This document shows positions 40,001 to 48,223 of a stretch of DNA of 64,000 bases, in pieces. Below the pieces are notes generated by a model, which was not told the origin of the DNA, did no database searches, and was given only the letters and a program-made list of their open reading frames with translations. A program made the position numbers and the translations under genes. The first letter of the stretch is position 1. Every line of letters starts with the position of its first letter. Source of the stretch: Sphingobium sp. V4 (GTDB lineage: Bacteria > Pseudomonadota > Alphaproteobacteria > Sphingomonadales > Sphingomonadaceae); contig NZ_CP081002.1 of assembly GCF_029590555.1 (NCBI RefSeq), positions 186,001 through 250,000 on the forward strand, in the 5' to 3' direction.

Positions 40001-41145
40001 TCTTCGTCCGCGCGGTCCAGGGTGAAATGAAAGGCAGCACCACCCCATTGGGAGGGCGTCGCCCATATGCGGCCGCCATGGCCTTCGACGATGGTCTGGC
40101 TGATCGACAGGCCAACGCCCATCCCGGTCGCCTTGCTGGTCGTGAACGGGGTAAAGAGCGTGCGCGACATGTCGGGATCAAGGCCGGGGCCGGAGTCCGC
40201 CACGATCACCTCCACCCGGTCATCCTCGGCCGGGACGGCGGTCAGGCGCAGGATGCGGACCGGGCTGTGCTGCATCGCCTCGACCGCGTTGCGCACCAGG
40301 TTGATGATGACCTGCTGCAATTGCACCCGGTTGACCAGCACCTTATCGATGCGCCTGTCGACGCTGACGTCCATGTCGATGCCGCGACTGTCCGCGCCGA
40401 TGAAGGCGAGCGCGGCCCCCTCCGCCAGCAATGTGCGGAGGGGTTCGGGCTGGCGGACGGTTTCGCCGCGCCTGATGAACTCGCGCAGCGACCGGATGAT
40501 CTCGCCCGCGCGCAGCGCCTGGCCGGCGCTCTCCGTCATCGCCTCGCCCAGCATCTCGCGATCGACCTCGCCTGGCGCGGCCAGCAGGTCGCGACCCGCC
40601 TCCATATAGTTGGCGATGGCGGTCAGCGGCTGGTTCAATTCATGCGCAAGCGCCGACGCCAGCGTTCCCATCGCCGTCACCCGGCTGGCATGGGCCAGTT
40701 CGGCCTGAAGGTCCGCGACCCGCCTTTCGGCCTGCTGCCGCTCGGTCAGGTCGCGGATGAAACCCGTGAACAGCCTTTGTCCCTGGTCCTGCACTTCGCC
40801 CACCGACAATTCGATCGGAAAGGTCGATCCGTCCCGCCGCCGCGCGGCCGTCAGCCGACCGATGCCGATGATCTTCTTTTCGCCGGTGCCCAGATAATGG
40901 CTGATATAGCCGTCGTGCCGCTCCCGGTCGGGGGAGGGCATCAGCATGGAGATATTTTCGCCCAGCACATCGCTTTCGGCATATTGGAACATGCGCTGCG
41001 CCGCCGCGCTGAACGACACGATCCGCCCGCGCATGTCGATGACGATCAGGGCGTCGGGCACCGTCGCCAGAATCGATCCCAGCAGCGCCTGTTCCAGGCT
41101 ATGCGCGTCGGTCAGCGCCTCTGTGTCGTCATCCGCTACCGCCAT
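39997..41145 (-). CDS. fixL: FixL-type oxygen-sensing PAS histidine kinase
   Basis: 382 residues, soluble (no membrane segment, unlike Sinorhizobium FixL). The haem PAS signature is complete: 'RERHDGYISHYLGTGEKKIIGIGR' with His77 as the probable haem ligand and Arg97 matching the distal Arg that stabilises oxy-haem. A coiled linker leads to the HisKA H-box with His168 ('ALAHELNQPLTAI'), N-box 'NLVRNAVEAM', G1 'VADSGPGLDPDM' and G2 'GMGVGLSIS'. Deoxy-haem should activate phosphorylation of FixJ. The 180 bp upstream to the divergent small gene hold its promoter; no FixK box was seen there. Confidence 0.93.
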   Translation of the reverse strand: MAVADDDTEALTDAHSLEQALLGSILATVPDALIVIDMRGRIVSFSAAAQRMFQYAESDVLGENISMLMPSPDRERHDGYISHYLGTGEKKIIGIGRLTAARRRDGSTFPIELSVGEVQDQGQRLFTGFIRDLTERQQAERRVADLQAELAHASRVTAMGTLASALAHELNQPLTAIANYMEAGRDLLAAPGEVDREMLGEAMTESAGQALRAGEIIRSLREFIRRGETVRQPEPLRTLLAEGAALAFIGADSRGIDMDVSVDRRIDKVLVNRVQLQQVIINLVRNAVEAMQHSPVRILRLTAVPAEDDRVEVIVADSGPGLDPDMSRTLFTPFTTSKATGMGVGLSISQTIVEGHGGRIWATPSQWGGAAFHFTLDRADEE

Positions 41146-41325
41146 GGGCCGACCATGCCGTTCTTTCCCGGCCCCAGCAAGAGCGTCCTCCCGAGGGGGC
41201 AGGCGTGGGGGGTGGAAGGGATGTTCGTCGGGATCATTCGGATCCAGTTAGGCGTGCCACCGTCAAGGGACCATCCGGGATAGTCCTTATAGCGTTCGCG
41301 GCCCGCGCGTCCGATGTAACGGACC

Positions 41326-41688
41326 ATGACGTGGACCACGATACGCCTTGAACTTGCACGCACACCGGGCTTTCCCAATGGTTCTGCGGCGCGCAGCTAT
41401 GTGATGCGGCTGCCGCTCGGTGTGGATGGCCTGATCGACGAGGGCGAATTTCGTCACCATCCCGAATATGCGACGGTGCGCCGGTTCTGGCCCAATGAGC
41501 CGGATCGTCATGGCTATCTGCTGCGGACCGCCGATGGCTGGGCGCTGTCTTATGCGCCGGGGAGCGAGGACGACGAAAATCTCTTTCGCCTGGATGCACA
41601 CGCCATCCAGTCCGGCAGTTATCTGACCCTGACAGAACCCGATGGCGAGCGTTTGCCCTTCGTGGTCAAGGCGCTCGCAGCGGCCTGA
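41326..41688 (+). CDS. Small uncharacterised protein divergent from fixLJ
   Basis: 120 residues, soluble, start ATG at 41326. Sequence features: 'TTIRLELARTPGFPNGSAARSYVMRLPLGVDGLIDEGEF', 'VRRFWPNEPDRHGYLLRTADGWALSYAPGSEDDENLFRLDAHAIQSGSYLTLTEPDGERLPFVV'. No Cys, no signal peptide, mostly predicted beta. The codon use is like that of its neighbours and the gene fills the strand up to a terminator, so it is real coding sequence. I recall no function; the position next to FixLJ suggests a microaerobic or redox role, which is guesswork. Confidence 0.7.
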   Translation: MTWTTIRLELARTPGFPNGSAARSYVMRLPLGVDGLIDEGEFRHHPEYATVRRFWPNEPDRHGYLLRTADGWALSYAPGSEDDENLFRLDAHAIQSGSYLTLTEPDGERLPFVVKALAAA

Positions 41689-41718
41689 ACTCCCTTTCTT
41701 CGTTTCCGAGAACCGTAA

Positions 41719-41748
41719 GGCGGGGGCATCTGTCGAGATGCCGCCGCC
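41719..41748. terminator. Hairpin between the small fixL-divergent gene and ompW
   Basis: A 13-bp stem with one mismatch (41719-41731 with 41736-41748; inner arm GGCATCT) and a GTCG tetraloop sits between convergent stops at 41688 and 41756. Likely shared terminator. Confidence 0.75.
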
Positions 41749-41755
41749 TCCTGGC

Positions 41756-42418
41756 TCACAGGCGGAAGCCGATACCGACGCCGAAGACAAGCGGGTCCAG
41801 ATCGACGCGCACCTTCTGTACGCCGGCCGCCGTGGTGGACAGACGGGCGGTGGTGTCGATGTCGATATATTTGACGTCCAGGTTCAGGAACATACTGTCG
41901 TTGAGGTCGATGTCGACGCCTGCCTGAGCCGCCCAGCCGAAGCTGTCGGACATGTGCACCCTGGTGTCGCCTACTGCGCCCTCCAGCGCGCTCGACGGCT
42001 TTTCATTGTAGAAGACGGTATAGTTGACGCCCGCGCCGACATAGGGGCGAATCTTCCCCTCCGGCATGAAATGATATTGTGCCGTCAGCGTCGGCGGCAG
42101 CACCCAGGTCGATGCCAGCTTGCCCAGCGATCCCGTCGTGCCGGTACGGCCGCTCGCCGAATGTTTGGTGGTCGCGGCGATCAGTTCGAAACCAATATGG
42201 TCGGTGGCCATATAGGTGAAGTCGATTTCCGGCATCACGGAATTGTCGATGCTGACCTTCTCGCCGGGGAAGGCGGGCAGCACGCTGCCGCTCTTCTCGT
42301 TGGGCGCGACGAGGATGCCGCGCAGGCGAACAAGCACATCGCCCTGCCTGGCCTGGGCGGGCGAGGCCAGCGCGGCCGTGATCGCGGTGGCGCTCAGTAA
42401 CAGGCCTTTGATATACAT
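41756..42418 (-). CDS. ompW: OmpW-family outer membrane protein
   Basis: 220 residues from the ATG at 42418, with 'ggaaggagactccatc' upstream and a signal peptide ending 'SPAQARQGD'. OmpW signatures: 'GDVLVRLRGILVAPNE', 'VMPEIDFTYMATDHIGFELIAATTKHSAS', 'LPPTLTAQYHFMPEGKIRPYVGAGVNYTVFYNE', 'FGWAAQAGVDIDLNDSMFLNLDVKYIDI', ending in Leu after 'GVGIGFR'. An eight-stranded barrel for small hydrophobic molecules; in enterics it is raised under low oxygen by FNR. Two FixK-type boxes upstream and FixLJ next door fit oxygen control here too. Confidence 0.93.
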   Translation of the reverse strand: MYIKGLLLSATAITAALASPAQARQGDVLVRLRGILVAPNEKSGSVLPAFPGEKVSIDNSVMPEIDFTYMATDHIGFELIAATTKHSASGRTGTTGSLGKLASTWVLPPTLTAQYHFMPEGKIRPYVGAGVNYTVFYNEKPSSALEGAVGDTRVHMSDSFGWAAQAGVDIDLNDSMFLNLDVKYIDIDTTARLSTTAAGVQKVRVDLDPLVFGVGIGFRL

Positions 42419-42479
42419 GATGGAGTCTCCTTCCCTTTCGTTGGCGACCCCGCTTTGCGCGTCCGTCCGATGGACGGCA

Positions 42480-42515
42480 TTGATCCCGCGCAAGCTGCAA
42501 TTTGACCTCGCGCAA
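42480..42515. promoter_or_regulatory. Two tandem FixK/FNR-type boxes upstream of ompW
   Basis: TTGATCCCGCGCAA (42480-42493) and TTGACCTCGCGCAA (42502-42515). Both fit TTG(A/C)-N6-(T/G)CAA, the rhizobial FixK2-type consensus (recalled). They start 22 bp apart, two helical turns, and are centred about 68 and 90 bp upstream of the ompW ATG, suitable for class I/II activation. Confidence 0.7.
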
Positions 42516-43043
42516 TGCAGCGATGACCAGCGCGTGCGAAGCAATGGCCATGTGGATTTGTCGCTGATCGGCGCATCATGACGGGTCGCATCATCAAATC
42601 TGCGTCGCCCAGCCAAAACCGACGCCTTGTCAATGACTTCATACAAACCGTTGCATGGGCAACGACATGATTATTCATCGCCTCCATCCAGCTCGTCCCT
42701 CGCCGCATCACAAGGGCAGGAAGCAAGCCGAAAATTATGGGACACGGACTCCGCCAGGAACGGCAACGCGCTCCTTTTTGCAGCGTTATTACAGTTTTCT
42801 GGGAGCTGCCTCTCTCAATCGATCGCTCCGGCACCTGCTCTGCGTCGCTGTCTATTGATGACTACCCGTAAGGGTTGCGGCGCTGCCCATTTGAACCCGC
42901 CGCCCCACTGGCGAGCGGCGGATGGCTGTGGCACTTCTTCATTGTATTGCGCAAGATCGCCGGACAGCGAGCCGCGCTCGCGTCCTGACGGATCGTCGCG
43001 AATGGAACCACGAATCTGAAATGGCCGGAAGGGACAGAGACAC
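42516..43043. other. Non-coding stretch between the ompW promoter and ubiA-like gene
   Basis: About 530 bp with only short frames in several phases, none with a credible start, domain or codon bias. It should contain the ubiA-like promoter. No hairpin, repeat or RNA gene was recognised. A purine-rich 'ccggaagggacagag' precedes the ATG at 43044. Confidence 0.4.
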
Positions 43044-44030
43044 ATGATCAACCAGTCCGACGTCAATCCAGCAGCCTTGGCGTCCCAGGCTTCGGTGCAG
43101 GACTATCTGGCAATCGCGCGCTTCGATCACATGACGAAGCATGTCTTTATTGTGCCTGGGATCGTGCTTGCTTACGCCCTGCATCAGGGTTTCGCGCAGC
43201 TTTCGGTCGAGAGGCTCTTACTGGGATTTGCCAGTGCAATCCTGATCGCATCGGCAAATTATGTGATCAACGAATGGCTGGATCGGTCGTCCGATGCCTA
43301 CCATCCGGTAAAGTCGCAACGCACCGCCGTCCACCGTTCGCTCTCGCCGATCTTGGTTTATTCCGAATATCTCGCGCTTTTGCTCTTCGGGCTGCTGCTG
43401 GGTTATCAACTCGGGATATTGTTCTTCACTGCATCGGTCGCGTTCGGTATCTCCGGTATCACCTATAATATCGAGCCGATCCGGACAAAGGACAAGGCCT
43501 ATCTGGATGTCATCAGCGAATCGGTGAACAACCCAATTCGTCTAATTCTTGGCTGGGCCATGGTAGATCCCCATACTTTGCCTCCGGCTAGCCTGTTCAT
43601 CGCTTATTGGGCGGGGGGCGCATTCCTGATGGGCGCCAAGCGCCTGAGCGAATATCGTGATGTCGTTGCCGGGCAGGGTGTTGAAACGCTACACCGCTAC
43701 CGCAAGTCGTTTCGAAACTATTCGGACGAGAGCCTTACCGTATCCTGTTTCCTCTATGCGATGCTTTCCGGGTTCTTCATCGCGGTGTTCCTGATCAAAT
43801 ATCGTATCGAATATATTGTTGCCTTTCCGTTCATCGCCGGACTGTTCGCGATCTATATGTGGCTAGCTTTGCGACAAGGGTCGGTCGCGCAGCGACCCGA
43901 GCGCCTGTTTCGTTCGCGTCGATTGCTGGCCACGGTTGGTTTGGCTGTTCTGTCGGTAGCTTTTGCAACCGTTGTCGACCTTCCCTGGTTGAACTCGCTG
44001 TCGCAGCCCTCGCTCATCCACGTAGACTGA
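43044..44030 (+). CDS. UbiA-family prenyltransferase, DPPR-synthase-like
   Basis: 328 residues, about eight or nine membrane segments. First Asp-rich motif N76-x3-D80-x3-D84 is followed directly by His-Pro-x-Lys-x2-Arg ('NEWLDRSSDAYHPVKSQR'), the arrangement of decaprenyl-phosphate 5-phosphoribosyltransferases (Rv3806c type) rather than ubiquinone UbiA. The second motif region reads 'YNIEPIRTKDKAYLDVISESVNNPIRLILGW', then 'YWAGGAFLMGAKRLSEYRD'. Likely joins a polyprenyl phosphate to PRPP (or a related phospho-sugar) at the inner membrane. The HAD phosphatase 12 bp downstream could remove the 5-phosphate. The start is fixed by the upstream RBS. The exact acceptor and sugar are inferred. Confidence 0.8.
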   Translation: MINQSDVNPAALASQASVQDYLAIARFDHMTKHVFIVPGIVLAYALHQGFAQLSVERLLLGFASAILIASANYVINEWLDRSSDAYHPVKSQRTAVHRSLSPILVYSEYLALLLFGLLLGYQLGILFFTASVAFGISGITYNIEPIRTKDKAYLDVISESVNNPIRLILGWAMVDPHTLPPASLFIAYWAGGAFLMGAKRLSEYRDVVAGQGVETLHRYRKSFRNYSDESLTVSCFLYAMLSGFFIAVFLIKYRIEYIVAFPFIAGLFAIYMWLALRQGSVAQRPERLFRSRRLLATVGLAVLSVAFATVVDLPWLNSLSQPSLIHVD

Positions 44031-44042
44031 TCGGGCGAGATT

Positions 44043-44741
44043 GTGGCGACACAGCTTTCGGTCCCGCTCGACTGGAGTGCGGTTGAACTCGTGGTCTTCG
44101 ACATGGATGGGACACTTTATGACCAGAAGCGTCTTCGAATACGGATGCTGGTGGCATTATTGCGGGATGCCATTGCCCGGCGGAGTTTCAACACATTGCT
44201 TACATTGCGAGCCTTCCGTCATTGTCGCGAAGCATTGGCCGAAAGTTCGTCGGAAAACTTCCTGATCGCGCAATATGCAATTCCAGCGGTTCGACGCGGC
44301 TGTACCGCAGAAACGGTGCGCGCGCTTGTAACCGAATGGATGGAAGAGCGGCCGCTGAGGATACTCAATTCCTGCCGGCGACCTGGAGTCGAGCAACTTT
44401 TCACGGCGCTTGCAAGCGCGGGCAAGCGGATTGCAATCCTGTCCGACTACCCGGCAGCGGATAAGCTGGCCGCGTTGGGCCTTGCCGCCGATTTCGTGGT
44501 TGCAGCCACTGACCCCGATGTGGGACGCCTTAAGCCCGATCCGACCGGTCTCCACAAGCTGCTGCAAATGGCCGGCGTAGCTCCCGATCGGGTGGTGCTG
44601 ATTGGGGATCGCGTCGATCGTGACGGAGCCGTCGCAGCGCGAGCAAATATACGCGCGCTGATTCTATCGCGTGGTGGCAAGAGCGAGGCCAATCAGTTTG
44701 CCTCCTTCTCGGATGCGCTGTTTCAACCGCTGTTTGCGTAA
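44043..44741 (+). CDS. HAD-superfamily phosphatase paired with UbiA-like enzyme
   Basis: 232 residues from a GTG at 44043, 12 bp after the prenyltransferase stop. All four HAD motifs are present: 'VVFDMDGTLYD' (nucleophile Asp20, acid/base Asp22), 'IAILSDYP', 'GRLKPDP' (Lys) and 'VVLIGDRVDRDG' (paired Asp). A helical cap lies between motifs I and II, as in subfamily C1. Soluble, cytoplasmic. A phosphatase of a prenyl-phospho-sugar is the natural guess: in mycobacteria DPPR is dephosphorylated before epimerisation, though by a PAP2-type protein. General phosphoglycolate-like activity cannot be excluded. Confidence 0.85.
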   Translation: MATQLSVPLDWSAVELVVFDMDGTLYDQKRLRIRMLVALLRDAIARRSFNTLLTLRAFRHCREALAESSSENFLIAQYAIPAVRRGCTAETVRALVTEWMEERPLRILNSCRRPGVEQLFTALASAGKRIAILSDYPAADKLAALGLAADFVVAATDPDVGRLKPDPTGLHKLLQMAGVAPDRVVLIGDRVDRDGAVAARANIRALILSRGGKSEANQFASFSDALFQPLFA

Positions 44742-45405
44742 ATGTGGCATGCTGCCTGCTGGAAGGACATCGAGATAAGGCTTTTCCGCAGGCGCATTGA
44801 TCAGCAGGTATCAGTGTAGCGGCGCAGTCTCCCAATGGATCGGCTCAGATCCACGTCTTACGCCGGTGATTAAGGGGTTGATGCGCGCCGAACGTCTCGC
44901 ATAGCAGCATCACCAGGAAGCTGGGGCCGAAGCGCCTCAGGGGCGTGACATGACATGGCGTCTGCGACCGGGTGATCTGGCAGGAGCAGTCCTCCCGCAC
45001 GGGACCACATTCCTCTGGCGCGACCTGAGAGCGAGCGTCTCGGTGTTATCCTTGCCCAGGTTGCACAGCCGGTCCGAGTTGCAACAGGGGCCAGTCTCGG
45101 CTGCGGCGGCGACAACGCGCTCGCGCAGCAAAATGCTCGGGCAAGGGCTTGTGCGCGGGCCGATTCCGTTCAAATGGCGAAGCATCGGCCCTCGACGCTG
45201 CAAGCGGGGCTGGCGCCTCGGATTCGATGGCGGCGGCTTCGCCTCTCAAAGGCCAGCTCCATCGGATCAATCCAATGGCGCGGATGCTCGATGCCTTTGA
45301 CATGCCGCGACCTTTATGCCGAATGCCTCTTTCGCATTACGTCTGTTCATTGGCAGACCATACATCGGAATGAGGGAAGTTTCGGCGAGCAGGTCATCCC
45401 GAATG
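44742..45405. other. Gene-free, probably decayed region left of the EPS segment
   Basis: About 660 bp with overlapping short frames on both strands but no recognisable product, signal or consistent codon bias. At its right end (45343-45395) is a fragment related in inverted orientation to 52509-52562, next to an IS5 relic. The stretch is best read as remnant mobile or degraded DNA. Confidence 0.45.
45343..45395 (+). repeat. Diverged inverted repeat, left copy
   Basis: Aligns with the reverse complement of 52509-52562 at roughly three-quarters identity by eye, including a shared GAGCAGGTC end and central GAATGAG. The two copies face each other around the 7-kb segment carrying the flippase-like gene, wzc, lyase and ligase. 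Origin is probably an insertion sequence or duplicated gene fragment. Confidence 0.55.
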
Positions 45406-45849
45406 TCACAGGCTGCGGGCTGTTTCCACTCCGCCGGTCATATGTTGCGATCGTGTCTTCGATGGCGCGGACAGTCCGATCAGCATCACTCCGAAAACGA
45501 TAGCGCCAACACCAACGAGTTTGCTCGCGGTCATCGCTTCGCCCAGAACAAAATGACTGGAGGTCACGGTGATGACCAGGCCCAAACCTACAAAGGGATA
45601 CGCAATCGAGAGTTCAACATGGGCTAGAACGAGCAACCAAATGACGGCACTCAATACGAAACAGGTGAGCCCGCATATCACCAACGGTGAAGTTGCGACG
45701 ACAATCGCTGCGCGAAAAGGCGGCAGGTCGTTTTGGGTGAGGGCGCGCTGTACGATTTCGCCCGACATTCCTATCTTGAGGATCAACTGAGCGGCCGCCG
45801 CCAAGAGGACGCTGGCTAATACCAGTCCCATCAACATCAGCTTTGCCAA
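45406..45849 (-). CDS. Small EamA/SMR-type membrane transporter (possible lipid-sugar flippase subunit)
   Basis: 147 residues, four hydrophobic segments: 'LMGLVLASVLLAAAAQLILKIGM', 'AAIVVATSPLVICGLTCFVLSAVIWLLVL', 'LSIAYPFVGLGLVITVTSSHFVLGE', 'LVGVGAIVFGVMLIGLS'. The pattern A-x-x-Q-(L/I)-x-(L/M)-K-x-G and 'AYPF..LG.V' is that of ArnE/ArnF and related short EamA proteins that flip undecaprenyl-phosphate sugars. A TTG start at 45849 has a good 'aaaggaa' ribosome site; an ATG at 45837 lacks one. It is read in the same direction as wzc, 49 bp downstream of it. A flippase for the UbiA product is an attractive inference; drug export is the alternative. Confidence 0.75.
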   Translation of the reverse strand: MAKLMLMGLVLASVLLAAAAQLILKIGMSGEIVQRALTQNDLPPFRAAIVVATSPLVICGLTCFVLSAVIWLLVLAHVELSIAYPFVGLGLVITVTSSHFVLGEAMTASKLVGVGAIVFGVMLIGLSAPSKTRSQHMTGGVETARSL

Positions 45850-45898
45850 AGTTCCATTCCTTTCTCGTCACCCATGTCGGTTCGGACTATGGTAGCCC

Positions 45899-48199
45899 TT
45901 AGCTGTGCTGCCGGCCCAGGCGTAACCAAGGCTTCGCTATCTTCTCCGGTTGAATATAATATCCGCCGCCATAGCGCGAAGCATGATCGATCGCATCGCC
46001 ATAGGCACGTCTTGCGTGCTCAGTATAGTCGACGCCATTGATGACTACACCCATTAGTTCGTTGCCGAAGATATCGACCGCAGTGGCGGCTGCGCTCGGA
46101 TCCGTCACCCCCCAACGGATGACAAGAATGGCGCTGTCGGCAATCGAGGTAAGAGTCTTTGCATCGCGAACTGGAATTATTGGAGGCGCATTGAGCGCGA
46201 CCAGATCGAAGCGATTCCTCAACTCTTCTATCAGAGCGCGCAAACGGGGCGATTCAAGCAGCCCGCGCGGATCCACAACTTTCTGGCGGATACTTATCGT
46301 TGAAAAGCCATGCTCCCCATCGACCAGCAGTTCGTCCAGGTTCGCATGATCGCCCAAGAACGCGATCAGATCCGCTCCAGCGCTGGCGTCGTCATCCGCT
46401 TGGTTTCCAGGTCGGCGCATGTCCAGGTCGACGACAATGGCGCGTCGTCCGAGAGAAGCGGCGGCGGCGGCTAGTGCTGCAGAAATTGTCGACTTCCCGT
46501 CGTCGGGCACGGGTGAAGTAATCACCACCACTTGCGACCCGGGCTGGGTTCGCCTCGTCTCCAGTTCGATCACCAGATTCCGCATCGCTTCCGAGAACAG
46601 GCTTCTAGGCTGATGCGTGATCATCTCAGCGGGCGGAAGCTTGCGCATCTCCTGCGAAAGCAGTGGCACCATCGCCAAAGTCGGGAGGTTCAGAAGTCTC
46701 TGAACCTGGTCAGCGTTGCGGATGCGATCGTCAACGGCCTCCGCTGCCAGAGCGAGGATGACGGCAAAGGCGAGGGCCGAAATCAACGCAACAGCAAGGA
46801 TTTGCTTGGTCTGCGGGAAGCTTGCGCTGTCCGGTAGCCATGCGCGAGAAACGATAGAGATATCGGCGTCTTTTGATTGACGTTCGCTTTCCCGCTTCAA
46901 ACGCTCCAGGAGGGACTGATATAGCGTCCTGGTCGCAGCGGCTTCGCGTTCCAAGCTTTGCAGATTGACGTTCGATAGGCGAGCCTGAATCGTGCTCCCG
47001 CTGACCAAGCCGACTTCACGGCTCAAAGCAGATTCACGAGCCATCGCTGCAGCAGTCAGGGCTGCGGCCTCCTGCCGCTCAGCTGTTTGGACACGGGCGG
47101 TTTCCACTGATATGCGACGACGGATTTCGCTCAATTGAGATACGCTCGCCACAACCTCGGGATGAGCGCTGCCGTAGTTGACCTCCAGTTCCAGAAGGCG
47201 CCGAGCTACGGTAGCTTCCTGGCCACGCAAGCTCTCCAACAGCGCGGAGGAGGCGCTGACAGCGCTACCCCGGCCATTTTGTTGATTGTCGATAGCAGCG
47301 CGATCGGCGCGCGCTTGTGCCAGCGCTATACTGGCTTGGCTGAGTTGCGATTGTTGCATCCCCGCGGGGTCTTCAGCGATGAGACCATGGCTAGCGCGAT
47401 ATTGTGCGATGGCGGTTTCCGTTTCGCGCAGTTGGCGATCGAGGGCTGTCACACGCTCGGTCAGCCATTTGTGTGATGCTTCATCAGCATCGTCTTGACC
47501 TTCGGTCACCCCCTTGATGTATGTCTGTGCCACACGATTGGCGAGCATCCGTGCGAGCATTGGATCCTCAGACTTGACGGATATGTCGACAAGATTGGAA
47601 TCGCCGACACGATCCACGGACAAGTTGCTGAGGAATTTTCCCGTTACATTTTCAATTAACTTCTGCTGCGCTTCCTCTATCGCGTCCTTGTCATTCAAGG
47701 ATACTTTAGGCTCATTTTGGCTCGAACGCGCTGCCCCAAACCAGTTGGAGATGCTGTCAATCAGGCCCGGCTTTTCCGAGTTAGGCGCAAATTCTTCGAT
47801 ATTCTGCAGGCCCGCAGACTTGACGACCTGGCGCGCCAGCGACCGGGACTGGAGCAGACGGACCCTTGTCGCAATGCGGGCAGCCTCATTGGGCGGTGCG
47901 GTGATAGGGGTGTCGCCTTGTTGGTCCACACTGGCCTGCTCCAACAACGGCTTGACCAATACCGTAGTCGTGGCTTCATAGATCGGCGTGATCCGCATCA
48001 GTGCAATTATTGTTATCGCCATAATCACGGCTATTGTTGACACGATGATACGCCGACGCCTGCGCAGCAAGCGGATAAAGTCTGTCAGACCGGAGTAAAT
48101 TGGCGCAGTCGCCGAGAGCCGCTCGGTCTCATTATTTGACGAAAACCGTTCAAGAGGCTTGGCCTCTTGAGTCCATGTGCTCATGGAACGACTGGCCAT
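45899..48199 (-). CDS. Polysaccharide co-polymerase / BY-kinase (Wzc/GumC-like)
   Basis: 766 residues. Wzz domain with TM1 'IIVSTIAVIMAITIIALM' (~50-68), a long periplasmic coiled-coil (~230-440), TM2 'ILAVALISALAFAVILALA' (~480-500), then a cytoplasmic tyrosine kinase: Walker A 'SPVPDDGKST' with Lys569, Walker A' 'IVVDLDMRRPG', and a C-terminal tyrosine cluster ('AYGDAIDHASRYGGGYYI'). The Walker B position reads 'LVALNAPP' with Asn670 where the family has Asp ('hhhhDTPP'). It controls chain length and export of the EPS made by this cluster. The gene after it (flippase-like) is co-oriented, and the multi-pass protein lies 24 bp upstream on the same strand. Confidence 0.92.
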   Translation of the reverse strand: MASRSMSTWTQEAKPLERFSSNNETERLSATAPIYSGLTDFIRLLRRRRRIIVSTIAVIMAITIIALMRITPIYEATTTVLVKPLLEQASVDQQGDTPITAPPNEAARIATRVRLLQSRSLARQVVKSAGLQNIEEFAPNSEKPGLIDSISNWFGAARSSQNEPKVSLNDKDAIEEAQQKLIENVTGKFLSNLSVDRVGDSNLVDISVKSEDPMLARMLANRVAQTYIKGVTEGQDDADEASHKWLTERVTALDRQLRETETAIAQYRASHGLIAEDPAGMQQSQLSQASIALAQARADRAAIDNQQNGRGSAVSASSALLESLRGQEATVARRLLELEVNYGSAHPEVVASVSQLSEIRRRISVETARVQTAERQEAAALTAAAMARESALSREVGLVSGSTIQARLSNVNLQSLEREAAATRTLYQSLLERLKRESERQSKDADISIVSRAWLPDSASFPQTKQILAVALISALAFAVILALAAEAVDDRIRNADQVQRLLNLPTLAMVPLLSQEMRKLPPAEMITHQPRSLFSEAMRNLVIELETRRTQPGSQVVVITSPVPDDGKSTISAALAAAAASLGRRAIVVDLDMRRPGNQADDDASAGADLIAFLGDHANLDELLVDGEHGFSTISIRQKVVDPRGLLESPRLRALIEELRNRFDLVALNAPPIIPVRDAKTLTSIADSAILVIRWGVTDPSAAATAVDIFGNELMGVVINGVDYTEHARRAYGDAIDHASRYGGGYYIQPEKIAKPWLRLGRQHS

Positions 48200-48223
48200 G
48201 ACGAACTACTCCTAGCTTACGTC

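Noticed and set aside
44950..45300. 116-residue plus-strand frame in the gap right of the HAD gene
   Set aside because: No start signal, domain or codon bias; several equal-length frames overlap it on both strands.
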